64,000 nt of DNA from Oikopleura dioica. Its lineage: Eukaryota > Chordata > Appendicularia > Copelata > Oikopleuridae. The notes under the pieces are model-generated. The model was not told the origin of the DNA. It saw nothing but the letters and a program-made list of their open reading frames with translations, and did not search any database. The DNA lies in assembly GCA_907165135.1 (NCBI GenBank), contig OU015569.1, positions 10,912,501 through 10,976,500 of the forward strand. The letters run 5' to 3'. Below are positions 26,230 to 39,231 of this stretch, piece after piece. The stretch's first letter is position 1; the number at the start of each line of letters is the position of its first letter. Both the position numbers and the translations under genes were made by a program.

Positions 26230-29200
26230 TCAGAAAAGATAGATGATATTGTTCGAGTGGAAAGAAACGCGGCAGGAAGGACAGTGCGACTTTTTCGAAT
26301 CTTTGAGCAAATCGAGCAGACATTTTACGCAGAACTGCAACGGGTCTTGAATCCTTCGACTTGGAGTCAAAAACAAGCGTGATTCAGGACTCAAGACCTT
26401 TCCTGGTGGCCACACAAGGAGATTCCACATCTTCTGGCTTCTTCCGAGTCGAACTGTTCCTGACAAATTGGACACGAGTTCGCCTCCTCGAGGGCTTTTA
26501 ACCTTTCCCGCAGCGCCTGCAGCTCGATTGTCAAAGCCTCGTTTGGGTCTTCTAAGCTCGAGTCTTCTTGATTGGCCCTTTCCGCCGGTTTCTGCACTCT
26601 TTCTGTAACAGCCGGCAGTGGAACTTCTTTCCCGCTCGCTTCGCAAAAATCCGACCACAACGATCTCCGCCGCGCATTCAGCTCATTCTGCTCCTCGTTG
26701 ATTTTCCCCAGCTCAAGCAAAATGCTCTGCGAGGAAACGAGCTTTTTGTTTTGCTCCTGGAGTTCGAGTTTTTCGCGCTCAAGCTCGTCAATTTTAACGT
26801 GCAGTTTTCGCTGCTTCTCGTCGAAAGTTTCTCGCTCGTTTTTGAGTTGGGTGACTTCGGAGCTCAGTTTTCGCACTTGCTCGATTTTGCGGCTGATTCC
26901 TTTGAAAATCGTTAAATCGCCGCTTTTCGAATTCTAGAGCTACCTTTGTTGAGTTGAATGATCTCGTTGCGCGACTTTTCGGACTTTTCTTTTATCGCTT
27001 CGAGCGTGGCTCTTTCGCTTTCGAGCTCTTCTTCCAGCGTTTTGACTTTTTGCGCCATCTTCTGATCCGGGCGCTGTTTCTTCTGCTCCTCCAGCTTCTG
27101 CAGTCTCGCCAGTTCGACGTTTTTCTCGACGAGCGTGCGATTTTGAAGCTTCATCAATTCGACCTGCTCCTCGAGTTTTGAAATAATTGAAGATTTGGTG
27201 ATGATGTTTTTCGTTAGAAGGCGATTGTCGTCCAGATATTTGTCGTTTTTGGACTCGAGCGTGTTGATCAAGTCTTGCACTTCTTCGAAGTTGATTTCGG
27301 GAGGCGCTACTTTGCCAGGAAAGTGAGGAGACGTCACCAGAGCTGGTTCTGGCGTTGCTGTATAGACTTCTCTCTTTGAAAAATGAATGATTATTTTCGA
27401 CCGACAAATGGCCGTTCCTATAATATAGGGCCTAATTTTATAGGCTATATAATATAGGCGCTGGTTTTTGAAGCCCTTCCTGGTAAACTCTTTGTGACAA
27501 CTGTCCTTCCCGAGGAAATGTTGGAGCAAACTGAGCGAGACCTCTTTGGCGGAACTGGCGGCCTCGGTGACAACTCAACGTCTGGCATGGATTTGGGCGT
27601 CAGATTCTCCAAGTTTCGAATTTTCGATTCTAGCTCGTTGATAACAGACTCCTTCTCCGCTAGATTGTTGAGAATCTCGGCCATCGTGTCATCTTGCTTT
27701 TTGAGGTCGTCTTCTTGTTTTTGGAGCATCGTCATCAAGAAAGTGTTTTTGTTTTCGTGCTCGTCTTGTCGTGTGGCGAAAAGCTCTGAAATTTGCTGAT
27801 TCGGGTTACTAAAAATTCTAGAGCTCGATGTTCTCCCTTTGTTCAACCCTTTCCTGAACTGATTCATTCGCCTCTCTGAGAGCCACTTTTAGACCTTGGT
27901 TCTCTTTTTCATACGCGATGATTTCTGGGTCTTTGACTTCGTACAAGACGCCCGCAGTTGAGTCCTGAAAGTTCATGTATCTCATGATTTTCTCGTAATC
28001 CCCATTCAGCCGTCGGATTGGCTTGAATCGCATCAGCTCGTGCTCGAGAAGATATTTTCCGAAATATTGGAAGTCGAATTGATCTCGTCGGTGATTTCCA
28101 GTGGAATATTCGTCCTGTCAAAGGTTTATTTCTTTATCAAATAATGAATGAACAAACTACTGAAGATAATGATAAACTCATTCCTTGAAGCAAAAAACAA
28201 AGGCAAAGGAAGACGAGTTTCTCATGAATCCAATGCCGCTGCATTCCGGAAATTTATCCTCCTCGGTAAACTCTTGCACCAGCCGCACCCACAGAGTCGA
28301 AATCGACTTGTCAATCAGCATCGTTTCTGATTTCTGAACCTTGCACGCTTGCATCTTCTGGAAATAATTCGAATAAACGAGCGGCGGAATGATGCTTCCA
28401 TCGACCATGATTCCGTCATCGCCGACTTCTTTTATGATGAAACCTGCTTCGTGAAAACAACACGAAAACTTCAACTCGTCTTGGAAGCGCTTGAAATCTT
28501 TTGAATCGTAGCAGCAGTTTGCTTCCGCAACGAGCTCTGGTACTTCCCCTGGATTCAGACTCGAGTCATCAAATGCTGCCCGCAGATATCTTCAAATGTC
28601 TTTTTACATAAAGGCTTTTGAAAGCTCAGTCAAAACGAAATAATAAAAAAAATATTGAAAATTTACTAATCGATTTAAAAAGAGACCCACCGAAATTTCG
28701 TCGATTCAGATTCACGAATAAAAGGATCGTCATCAGACAAGTGATCAGAAATGTTATCCGGAGGGACGAAGAATTGAGGCAATTCCTCTTCCGGCTTGCG
28801 AAACTGATCCCAATTGTGCGCTTCGATGAAGTTTCTATTTGTCCTGAAGAAGATTCGCTCGTTGTCGGAGAGTTCTAGTGAATTGTAGATTCGTTGAATC
28901 CGCTCAATTTGATTTTCCTGAAAGAATAAAATTGATTTGAGTGTTTTGATGTTTTTCTTACTGACCTGCGACGCCTTCTGAACTAAAATCGCGAGGCTGT
29001 CAAAGTCATCCTCTCCGGATTTGCACCTTTTTTTAGGTGCTCGCGCGTATTCTACGCAGAAGAGTCATTGTAAAGGAATTCTAGTTATCAAGATCTATCG
29101 CTAGCACCTTCCAGAATCCTTTCACTCCATCAATAAAGTTGTCGTCGTTCATCGCGAGGAGGACAAGCTGGATGAAGCGCGCATCCAGATCGTTGCTCCT

Positions 29201-29517
29201 GTGGCTCTGAATTTGGCACCAGAGAAGATCCCTGTCGCAAGCAGAACTTTTCAAAATCACGTCGACGAGTTCTTCTTCCGCGGCAAAGAGCTGTCCACCC
29301 GGGAGCAACCGGGACGGTGCCAAACCTCCGCTAAAAAACCGATTAAAAATTCAAACAATAGTCGATTTAATTTTCTATTTTTTTCGCAAAAAAATAGTTA
29401 AGAGTCAAACCTGAAAGAATCAAAAAGAGCTTCGACGTCTGCTGTTGTTTTCCGATGTTCAATCTGCAGCGAGTCTCTATCGTTTGAGAAAATGACCAAG
29501 TCCCAATTGAAAATCAT
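26230..29517 (-). CDS. coiled-coil protein with C-terminal RING finger (E3-like)
   Basis: Multi-exon minus-strand gene. Exons include 29411-29517, 29108-29330, about 28966-29051, and further ones down to a stop at 26230. Residues of the N-terminal half form an unrecognised globular region (FSCCFHEAGFIIKEVGDDG, STLWVRLVQEFTEEDKF). Then come about 400 residues of coiled coil, interrupted by a Pro-rich SH3-type site (SPRPPVPPKRSRS). It ends in a C3HC4 RING: CPIC, GISLCGH, FCVKC, CPSCRVSF. This supports a ubiquitin-ligase role, but the family is not identified. The second and third exons do not join in frame by GT-AG; a GA-AG choice would work. The 5' end may extend beyond 29517. Confidence 0.65.
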
Positions 29518-29982
29518 CTCGCATTGACAGTTGCGTTATTTAAGGTATTTCGGGCAGTACCCACTTGCCCTGTGCGTATATTTTCGCAAGCAGCTGACTC
29601 ACGCGCCCCTGGCGACTCATCCCCAAACTCATCATTCTTATCTTGACCCTTCGCATTGTGGGAAATTTTTAATTTATTTAAATATAATTTTGTTTTTAGA
29701 AAGCAAAATTCATTCGATTGGGACAATTTTTAGGCGTCAGAGATAAATTCTAGCGAAAATGCATTTTTATATTTATTTGTTTTTTGCATTATAAAAACTT
29801 CAAAAATTTAAACAATGTTCGCTGGATAGATAGTTTATTGGTTATTTCATTTTCAGTGGAGAATAGAACTGAGAGCATAATTTCAATGGTAGAGATGATA
29901 GTTTGACTGTAAAGAAAAAAGATAATTGGAAAGTTAAAATAATTCTGGCATGGTTTGAATTGTTGGGTAGAGAGATTTTTCA
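29518..29982. other. intergenic between two minus-strand genes
   Basis: About 465 bp, AT-rich, lying 3' of the helicase and 5' of the RING gene. No feature supported. Confidence 0.4.
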
Positions 29983-32900
29983 TTAGAAACCAACGTAGAC
30001 TGGTTCTTTCTCGTCAGTGTCGTCTTCACCAAGGCTTGGTGTTGGAGAATCAGACTTTTCAGACTTGGTTGACTTGGCGAGGCGGCCGGAAGCGCTCGAT
30101 GCGTCGTCCTTCTTGTCGTCATCTTCGACGGATTCGGGGGTCTCTTCGGCGAGCTCTTCAATCCAATCCGGAATTTCGGCATGCCCGCCCTTGTTATTAC
30201 GTTAAATTTTCAATGTCTTACAAGATTGTTTTACCTTCATGATGTTAAGTAGAATGCGAGCTTTTTCTGCATCCTTCTTGTGCAGGAAGGTGACTGCAGT
30301 GCCCGGTCGGCCAACACGTCCAGTTCGACCGATTCGGTGGATGTAATCGTCGTGAAGCCAAGTTGTGTCGGAGCAGTCAAAGTTGACGACGAGGTCAACG
30401 GCGGGAATGTCGAGTCCTCGAGCGGCCACATTGGTCGCAATCAAGACTGGACATTTGTTCGTGGCGAAAGTCCAAAGAGCGAACTCTCGTTGTTGCTTTT
30501 TCGAATATTACAAACTTGTTCGGTTGAGTGTTGTCTTACCTGAGATCGATCGCCATGCATGGTGATGCATTTGTGTTTGAGTTTCTCGGAGAGTCTGCAT
30601 CCCAAGAAGTCGACTGTTCTTTTCGTATTCGCAAAGACCAAGGCCTTGGCAGGGCTATCTTCCACTCCGACGACGAATCTCTCAAGGACCTCATCAAGCT
30701 TCGAGTATTTATCGCTTATGCCTCCGATTTCGACCACTTCTTGGGTCACAGTTGCGCTAAAAATCAGTCAATGCCTTATTCATCGAAAATAGTTTTACCT
30801 AGGAGCATTGAGCATTCCGCACTGGGCGTACCAGTAGCCAGGTCGGAGAAACTTTCTGGCGAAAGCCTGGATTTCCGAAGGAAATGTTGCGGAAGTCAAA
30901 ACCTTGGAGATTGGGTGCGTTTGTTCGCCCCTTTTCAAGGTAATTCTTTCGATGATATCCATACTGATCCCGCCGAAACCATCGTCGAGCATTCGATCGG
31001 CTTCGTCGAGCACAATGAAATCGCAGCTGTCAAAGTGTTGCTAACAATTTTTGTTTATAAAAACTCTTTTATTTCTTGAATTACCCGAGTATTACCGGCA
31101 ACATCCGGAAATAAGATATCTCTCACACGTCCAGGTGTTCCAACGATGATATCCGCGCCAAAAGCGTTGAATCGTTGAGTTGATCTCTTTGTACCGCCGT
31201 AGAGGTTGCAGACTTTGATGCTTTCACCTAAATTGAGTTGTTAGTCATGCATTATATTCAAGAGGGCATCAACTTACGTCCAAGTCCCCGAGTCAGTTTG
31301 ACAGCTTCCTTGGCAATTTGAATAGCCAGTTCGCGAGTGGGAGTCAGAATAAGAGCGCGGGGGTCGATTCCCATGATTCCACCGACGCCAGGAATCTCAT
31401 CATTCGTTTCGCCGCGTTCTCTCTCTTTAGCAAACTTCTTGTTTCTTGAATATATCTTTAAGAGTCATAGTTAACAACCTAGGATTTACCGCGTGTTCTT
31501 GAGAATGTAGTTGACAATGGGGATCAAGAAGGCTCCTGTCTTTCCAGATCCAGTTTGAGCATTGATCAAGATGTCCTGGCGATCTTGAATCGGGCGCATT
31601 CCCACTCGCTGCACAAGAAGAGGTGCTTCCCAGCCATAAGCCATCAAGTTTGCTTTCAACATCTCGTGTAGTCCAAGGTCGTCATAGTCTTCGCTCAGAT
31701 ACTTCTCCTTTGGAATTTCTTCGACGCTTTCTATTTTTTTGCTATCATCGCTAGCATTGTCTTCTGCGTCATCCTCTGCACCCTCTCTGGCTTCAACTTT
31801 CTTAGCTTTGGTGACACGGTATTCGATACTGTCAATCTTCTTGAGTTCCTCTCCTGGAGCATTGATTTTATGGAGGTCTTCCTCATTCTCGAGAGCATGG
31901 CAAATGTATCCACTGTAAACACGGTTGCCTAAAAAAGGCTTGTATAATCTATTGACCACAAAAATATTGCAGAAATCCTGATAAATCCTTATCAAAATAC
32001 ATCAATAAAAATCGTTATCTTACAATTGAGTTCTTGCCAAATTTTTTGTTCCTCTTCATTCATGTCATCCGTTTTGAGTGTCTTTGCGTCGCTGTCATCT
32101 GAGTCAACCGAGATTTGACCATCATCCCCGTCGTCATTCTCATTCTCATCGCTATCCTCATCTTCATCTTTATTTTCTTTATCCTCAGACGATTTATTTG
32201 TTGGGCTGCCGAAGCCAGGAAATGCCTTCTCACCATTCTCTTCGTCCGAAGAGCTGTCATCCCCGTCCTTTCCGAAAGTCGTTGTTTCTCCAATATCGCC
32301 GACTTCAGTGGACTCGCCAGACTCAGTCTTAGCATCAGGATTCATCATCTTCCTGACGTTATCAAGAAAGTCATTTTGCTCTTTCGTACGAACTTTCTGT
32401 CCCTCGAATCCCTCAGCTTGACCGGGCGAATCTTGTTTCTCTTCCTTGTCGTCACTTCCTTTCATTTTCTCGCCGGCTTCTCTGGCGGCTTTCTCTCTCT
32501 CTCGCTTTGCCTTGATGTTTTTGTGAAGCCTGAAGTAGACAGAATCGACTTTCTCTCCAGCGCCGTCACCATCTTCGTGTTGATAGGTGTACTCTCTATC
32601 AAGATTGAATGATTTTCCGTCATCCTTGAGTTCGTTGAACTTTCGCTCAAAAAGTCGTCGCGGCGGAACCCTTTTGGCTTTTTTTCCTCTAAAGAAAGTT
32701 TAGAGTTAGTATCCTGCAAAAAATATCTTACCTTCTTCATCATCCTTCTTCTCCGAATTCTCTTCCTCGAGTTCCTCCACAGTTGCAAAGCCGTCCTTTT
32801 GAATCCATCACCATGACCATTGGACTGCTGGACAGAGCTGCCACTTTCTTGAAAATCAGTAGTGCTCGAAGATCCGGCTGTGGACATCACATCTTCAGGC

Positions 32901-33384
32901 ACTCCTTTTCTCAGGGATTTTCCGTCTCCGTTGTTGTTGTTGTTGCGGTATGGATCATAGGAGTCCTTTTTGAAAGGAGTGGTATCCGGGCCAGACTTGC
33001 TTCGCTAAAATTTCGTGTAAAAATCATCCAATCAACTTGCAGGCATTATCTCTCGAAGATATTCTCTCTTGCACTTACCGACGAAGCTGGAGTAGCAGTA
33101 GCTGGAGTACTGGTAGCTCCAGTCGGAGTTTTAGACGATGCCATGGAGGAAGTTATCTCAGGAACTCCGTGCATAGTATCGTCTAGTCCAGTTGTTGAAG
33201 AAGACGCTACCGAAGCGTAAGCCGCCATAATTTGCCCTTGATGAAGTGCTGCTTCCGACGTGGTTCCGGTGGGAAGTCCATCAGCAATCGAGTTTTCCTC
33301 TGATTTTGTCATTTTTGCCTTTTCCAAAAGTGACTCTCCGAAGTGTGTGCCTCTCATCGTCCTGCCCCGCTTTTTATTCGGCAT
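29983..33384 (-). CDS. DEAD-box RNA helicase, Ded1/DDX3-Vasa type
   Basis: First exons: 33079-33384, 32834-33004, 32732-32795, 32024-32686, 31490-31928; last exon 29983-30190. The first 350 or so residues are Ser/Asp/Glu-rich and lack the RGG repeats of many Vasa proteins. The core follows in order: GWEAPLLVQ (Q motif, with Leu where PTPVQ is usual), AQTGSGKTGAF (I), LTPTRELA (Ia), VGTPGR (Ib), VLDEADRMLDDGF (II), TSATFP (III), ATNVAARGLDIP (V), YIHRIGRTGRVG (VI). The tail IPDWIEELAEE matches the region after motif VI in DDX3/DDX4. An upstream in-frame Met at 33432 is an alternative start. DDX3 versus germline Vasa cannot be separated here. Confidence 0.88.
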
Positions 33385-34680
33385 TTTGAAAAGTCGCGAT
33401 GAAAATAGCTCAATCTCTCCGAATCCTTTCAATTTTCAAATTGTCTCTTTCTCTCTCAATAACTCGGAATTTGAATTGAGAAATCTGGCCGATCTGGCTT
33501 GCTTTGGCCAGCGTACTTTGCTTTTTACTCGCTTCCGAGTAGTGCTCGTTTGGCTTTCGAGCAAAAATAGCAATCATGGAAGAGCCTGCGCGGGCAGTTT
33601 TCTTTTTGAGTCTAAGTTTGATTATTTATTTAGTTCTTTCTGGGTTTCATTTTGAAGTTTTAACATTTGTGCATTTTTGTCAACTGTTTGTTTTGGTAGT
33701 TCTTACAGAAAGAAGCTCGTCGCTCATTTTCTCCTTGTGTTTCAGAATAGAGCAGCCCTAGGGCTGCTAGAAAACTTGTTACCCAAAACGCTCCGTCCAG
33801 AATGCCAGCGCTTGTTGTGAATGGTCCATTTTTTCAGCTCCTTTAATAACAGTTCAAGTGTTCACGACTCATAGTGTCCGGTGACATCTGGAATGTGTTA
33901 TGTGAGGATAGGCGCTGGAAAACCGAACGGAACACGGCTAGCCTTGTTTGGGTGCCGTGCAATTGGGATTTAGACACTAGAGTCTACACATGGGCTGAAT
34001 ACCCGATTCTTACAAAAACTCCGATTGATAAAGGTAATTAGGGACTTATGGTGCCCAAAAATTTCGACTCGAAATTCTTGAAAGAAGACAACAAGGTAGA
34101 TAGTGATATTTTATTGTCATAAAACACATGTTGCACCAAGTGTAAAAGGCAAAATAAAATGTGAAAAGTTTTCTTGTCAAGTAAAATTGTTTTTTTTTTG
34201 TTGAACTGATGAAAAGAAAGAAGGAATAGACTCACTGAAATGAGACCGAAAAGAACAGGATAGTTGTAGGGTCCATTTGTTTGATATCAACGAAGAGAAT
34301 TCTCCGGAGCAAAGATAGGTTAAAAAAAGAAGCATCTGAAAGGTTTAAAATCCGAAGTGGCGGAATGTTTCTTCTTCAGATAAAACGGGAATCAAAGGTT
34401 TTTTTGAGATGGAAATTAACATTTTTGGATCAACGATGAAAAGTTGTGAGTTGCTACTTTGAATGAAAAATAAAGGAAGATTTTTGAAGAGATTTTGGCG
34501 GTAGCTGGTAGAGCCAGGAAATGAATTTGGATTTGGGGCTCACTTTTAGTTTTAAAAAGCGAAATGGAAAATTGGCTGTAGAGAAGATGCAATTTTTAAA
34601 ATAAAAAAGAAATTGGCGACGCGAAAAGGGTCGCGAATTCTTTTGAAAAGAACCTTTGAAAAGATGAGAAAATGTGCGTT
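33385..34680. other. intergenic, no recognised gene
   Basis: About 1.3 kb between two minus-strand genes. It contains the helicase promoter side and the presumed 3' UTR of the A1CF-like gene (T- and A-rich, 34100-34680). No repeat or RNA gene seen. Confidence 0.4.
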
Positions 34681-37600
34681 TTACTGGTAAAGTCCGACTT
34701 GGAGGGGGATAGGCTGCAGCGTGTGGGGGTCCATCGCCATCTGGATCATTTGGTTTGGATTTGACCCTGAATAGTTTTAGAGTTTTGCAAGCTTAAGTAG
34801 TTGCACCTTGAGGTATTTGCATGTACTGCATCAGTTGCTGTGGATGGAGAACGGGCTGGTTAGCAGGCACGATCTGACTTCTCTGCTGCGAGTTGAGAGG
34901 GTGCGAGCCAAGCGGCGTCTAAATCGTATTAACCTCCTGTAATGTCTTTGAAGACTCACCTGATTGGCGATTAAACTCGACTCGTTGGTGATTCCGAGCT
35001 GCATGAGCGCCGATTCCGCCGCAAGAGCTTTTGCTTCTTGCTCAGAAGGGGCCATTTTGTACGCCTAAAGCTATCTTTACCTTGAAAAGAAGCCGATAGA
35101 TTACCTGTATGATCATTCCCAAGTTATAAAGCGTAACGCTGTACAGAAACATTGTCTTTCCTTCATGAACAGCCGTGGAAACCGTTTGATAGAACGGCTT
35201 CGTCCAGTTGAACTTTTGACAGACCTCTAAAAATGCGTTTTACGACGACAATGAAAAGAAGCTCTTACGTTCTAGCGCTTCGACGTGATTTACTGCTGAC
35301 GCATCCATTCTTTCCGCCTGTGTGTTTTTCGTGTAGTACCTGCATTTCACGAATCAGTAAAGAATTCTTACGAGAGATGCTTTTTACCTTCCGTAAGTGG
35401 CTTTTCCGGCTGAGTAACCGAGATAACTTGACCGGGCTCCAGCGCGATTTACTCGAGCTTTTTGACCTCGAGTGGGGCCGATCGGAGACTAAAGAATCAA
35501 TTTATTCTTCTGCTTCTTTTTCTGTTGAATGATTTGAAGGATGTCTTTTAATACCTTTGGAAGACTACCAAGTTGATGCTGCTGGCTTTGATCCTGCGCT
35601 ATAAGCATTGGAAAGCCGTTAACTCCGGCGTAAACCAGCATTGGTTGATTCATGTTGGCGTACTGCGCCATTCCCGGCTCCATTCCTTGCTGCTGCGCGG
35701 CGAGGGCCTTCGCTCCAACCTGAAAGAAAGAAGTGAATTTGACGACTTTCTAGGGCGCTCGAATCAAGTACCTTTGCAAGCTGATTGTGATTATTCTTAT
35801 CAACTGGTTTTGCAAAGCTGATTTCAACCATCGCACCTTGAATTGCATTCAATTTCATTTTGATTCTTTTTTGATGAATTAGAGCCGAAGCAGCGGGGGT
35901 TTATAGAAGGAGTTTGTTGATTTTCTAGTTCTGGAAACGCATTTTTTATCCTTTTTGGCCCCATGCACGAGCAATGAACAGTTTTCTTTTTTACAAAAGA
36001 ATTCAAGGACTTGCTCAATGCAGGTCTGGGCTCAGCAGCCTGTGTAGAAACCTGAGTCAGGGTACTGAAAGAGCTTAATTGAAAGCCGCAGAGTCAAATC
36101 TACTATCTCAATATATTTTTTCTTCTTTTTAAGGCTCTCTCAGGACCCTGACTCAGGTTTCTAAACAGGTTGGCGAGGCCTGATGCAGGTGCATTTCAAG
36201 TTAGCATGAAACATCAAGCGACAAGTAAAAAATTTTTGATTATCAAAACTGAATCAAATATTTTCTCTCAAATTATTTTCAATCTCCTGAGTTCATTACC
36301 GGTAATCATTGTTTTTACATGGAGTGTGACTTACCATCTAAGCGCTGGCTGCTCCCCGCCTTCATTGCTGCTTCGGCGGAGTCGCGCTCAACGAAATGGA
36401 CGAAAGCATAGTCGCGGATCTTTTTCACCCGCTCGACTTTGCCGTACTGCGAGAAATGGTTGCGCAGAGATTCCTCAGAAGTTTCAATCAGAAGATTTCG
36501 CACGTAAAGGACTTTGACTTCTTTCATGATGTCATCGTCGACGTCTTCTTCCGGCTCAGCCCAGTCGACAGCGATTGGGTTTCCTAAAGCACGATTCAAA
36601 TGAACTCACAATTGAGCGTATTTTATATTTACCCAAAGCTGGACGCGTCCACTGACGAGCTTTCTCCTGGCCATTGCGGCCGCCCTAAATCGGATTTACA
36701 TTTTGTATTGTTTTAGGAATGCTCTGTGAAGCGAAATTCCGCTCTTTTTGTCGTCGAGATCCGATCGCCTCAAAGAGACTGTTTTCCCTGTTCAAATACT
36801 ATTTCATAAAAACGGGCCTTCCTTTGTCTAATATTGAAAAAGAAAGAAATCGGGAGAAATGAGTGTCTTAAAATTGGTGATTTCTTGGTTGGATTTTCGT
36901 ATAATTTACATATCGTATACATTTACATGTACCTTTAGTTTATTGCTCAAATCTGAACTTTCTTTCATTTAAAAACCTGGCTTTAGCGCACAATTTTTTA
37001 CTTATTTATATTAGCCAAGTTCGCGGAAACAACGAAAATGCGCCGGATTAGTTGTGGAATTATCGGTGACGGAAAGAATAATTCATTTCTGAATAATTCA
37101 TGGGCGTCTTTTGTAGCCATCAGGATTTAAAGATTCACGTGCAGCCGTTATAAAGTACTACTCGGCGATCTATAATTCACCGGCTGGTTCACCGAGCAGC
37201 AGTTGCCTTCCCACTTGAGCGCTTACTGTATTTTGCTTACTTGTGGGTCTCGTACTCGACGAAGGCGAATCCCCGGTTCTTGTTCTTATCCGCCGCCGAG
37301 GGGTAAACAATCACATCCGCCACTTGCTCGGTCACCTTCTTCAGCTCGTGCATGATTTCCTCTTTCTTCCGCGACTTGGGAATGCCCCCGACGAACAGTC
37401 GGCAGTTGTCAACAGAACTGCACACGCCCAGCGTTCGCCCTTTTCTGATTTCAAAGTTGTTGAGCCTCGAGATCGCCTGCCTGGCGTGCGCTCTCTCCGT
37501 AAACATCACAAAGCAAAAGCCCCGGTTCTTCCCGTCAAAGTCCATCATCAGCCGCAGCTCGTAGATCGGCCCGATCATTTCGAAGACGGGGAAGATTTCG

Positions 37601-37713
37601 TCCTCGAACAGGTCGCGCGGGATCTTGCCGACGAAGACCTCGCATCCTTTTGTCGGAATTTCACCGTGGTAATCTGGTGGTGGTCCCAGCTTTCGCTGGC
37701 CATTTTCTTGAAT
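34681..37713 (-). CDS. A1CF/RBM47-like three-RRM RNA-binding protein
   Basis: Family members bind mRNA and act as APOBEC1 cofactors or stability regulators. Exons: 37241-37713, 36633-36684, 36335-36583, 35772-35836, 35555-35719, 35388-35488, 35269-35339, 35105-35226, 34960-35064, 34807-34918, 34681-34766. The diagnostic leader [13 protein letters not shown] precedes RRM1 ([34 protein letters not shown]), RRM2 ([37 protein letters not shown]) and RRM3 ([27 protein letters not shown]). [16 protein letters not shown] stretch resembles RBM47. The C-terminal [13 protein letters not shown]...[16 protein letters not shown] resembles the A1CF dsRNA-binding-like domain. The RRM2-RRM3 junction after QLW is one base out with GT-AG. 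The 5' exon is uncertain (frame open to about 37794). Confidence 0.92.
36026..36182. mobile_element. hAT-type MITE in an A1CF-like intron
   Basis: 157 bp with about 40-bp terminal inverted repeats that both reach AGAAACCTGAGTCAGGG. It is flanked by the exact 8-bp duplication ATGCAGGT (36018-36025 and 36183-36190). It is the same family as the element at 10658, and lies inside the intron 35837-36334. Confidence 0.85.
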
Positions 37714-37827
37714 CTGAAGTTTTAATGTTTGAATAACTCTCTTCGACTTTTCAAGGAGTTGTTGTATAGAAAAAGTTATGCGAAAATTTAGCACTGTAAA
37801 AAACGCAACAACCAGTAGTCATCTTTC

Positions 37828-37976
37828 TAGTTGAGCTGAGCTGGCTGAGCTCAAGTTGATTTGGCTCACTATCTTTTAGATCTGAGCTGAGCTGAGTCAG
37901 CTCAAAGCTCAGCTCGCACTTATTATGAGCAAACTCGGTTCAGCTCAGCAGAAATGAGCTGAACTGAGCTGAGCTT
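37828..37976. repeat. GAGCT-word repeat cluster
   Basis: About 150 bp made largely of GAGCTGAGCT / AGCTCAGCTC words in both orientations. It resembles the interiors of the hAT-type elements in this window, but I found no convincing terminal repeat or target duplication. Confidence 0.55.
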
Positions 37977-38014
37977 TGAAATTAAAGAATGAGTTTACTA
38001 CTAGTTTATTTTTA

Positions 38015-38281
38015 TTACAGTACTAAATTTTCGAAAAGCCAGGTGGCCCTGACTGACTCGTAAATTTTATTTTGAATCTTGTTTACGGTTGATAATAAAT
38101 ATTGAGAGTCGGCTAGGCAATAACTAGGGCTTACGATTGGATAGTTGATTCGTTTGATCAGCTCTCTAATTTTGTCTTCATTTTGGCAGTCCTTGATGCA
38201 GTCAAGTCCCTTTTTGATTGTTGTGATTCTTCCGATTCGTTCCATTTGCTGCTCAACATTATCATTGAGTTTGCGTTTCAT
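38015..38281 (-). CDS. hypothetical 88-codon ORF
   Basis: Starts MKRKLNDNVEQQMERIGR and contains KIRELIKRINYPIVSPSYC. The composition is protein-like, but no domain is recognised. It could be a small gene or an upstream exon of the A1CF-like gene, though it does not look like that family's N-terminus. Confidence 0.25.
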   Translation of the reverse strand: MKRKLNDNVEQQMERIGRITTIKKGLDCIKDCQNEDKIRELIKRINYPIVSPSYCLADSQYLLSTVNKIQNKIYESVRATWLFENLVL

Positions 38282-38689
38282 TTCATATCAACTCGAAAGG
38301 GACTACTCTTGAAGTGAGGGTGGCACACTCCGCCACCCGCCTCGGGCAAGGCCAGCAGCGCCCGAGAGCGCGCTCAGCCGAGTACTCTGGTGTTTGGCGG
38401 ACGAATCTTGAATACTCAATTGTTTCCTCCGCCAAAAGCCAAATAGACATGAATTACGCGAGCTAATTTGTTGATTCGATTTTTTGTTCTTCCTCCCGCC
38501 GTTGAAAAATACGTTCATGAAAAGAGACGGTAAGAAAATGAAATTATTAATCGTTGAAATTTAATTATTTAATAATAATAAATTTAATAATATATAAAAT
38601 TATAAAATTTAATAATAATAATAAAATGCAATTTTTATCTTTGTAAAGACCTTTATCAGAAATCAGGTTTTCCCAAAAACTGCATTTAC

Positions 38690-38774
38690 CGAAATCCTGG
38701 ATTTCCCGGAATCCCGGCTTTGCCGATCACAAAGGCAAAACTAGGATTCTGCGAAATCCAGGATTTCGGGAAAA
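38690..38774. repeat. inverted repeat with GAAATCCTGGATTTC arms
   Basis: Left arm GAAATCCTGGATTTC, then CGGAATCC; the right arm is its complement, GGATTCTGCGAAATCCAGG, with GGCAAA/TTTGCC near the centre. Each arm is itself nearly palindromic. Probably a small MITE core; borders not defined. Confidence 0.5.
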
Positions 38775-39231
38775 ATAAACCAAGATGATTGTGAAAAATG
38801 GGGTGCAATTCTAAAGCGGATGTCCATTTGCTCTGATTCTTACAGTAACTCTTACTGTACCTTTTTGCTTGGAATCTTTCGTGGCGAAGTTTTGATTGTC
38901 ATTTTGATTGGTATGATTTAGATTAATGATTTTGGATTATATTTCTCTGGTTAAAAAAAATGCGGGACGATTTCCCCTTTACAAAAAAATTGAGTTACAG
39001 ATGAGTGAGTGGCAAAATAAAGCCAACAAGAGATGAATAAGATAACGTGAATAATAAATTAAAGGAAAGGAAAGGCAAATTTCGGGCCCGGACGCGTCAA
39101 AATCCAAGAGATTAATCGTTTCCTGTTATTGGTACTGACGCGTTCTCATGGTCGAAATGTTCTAGTGCTGAGCGTCACCGACCGAGCGGTTTTTTTTTCA
39201 TTTCTTCTTTTAAGAAATATTTTCAAGGCAA

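Noticed and set aside
30528-31079. 183-codon plus-strand ORF
   Set aside because: Antisense of the DEAD-box helicase core motifs.
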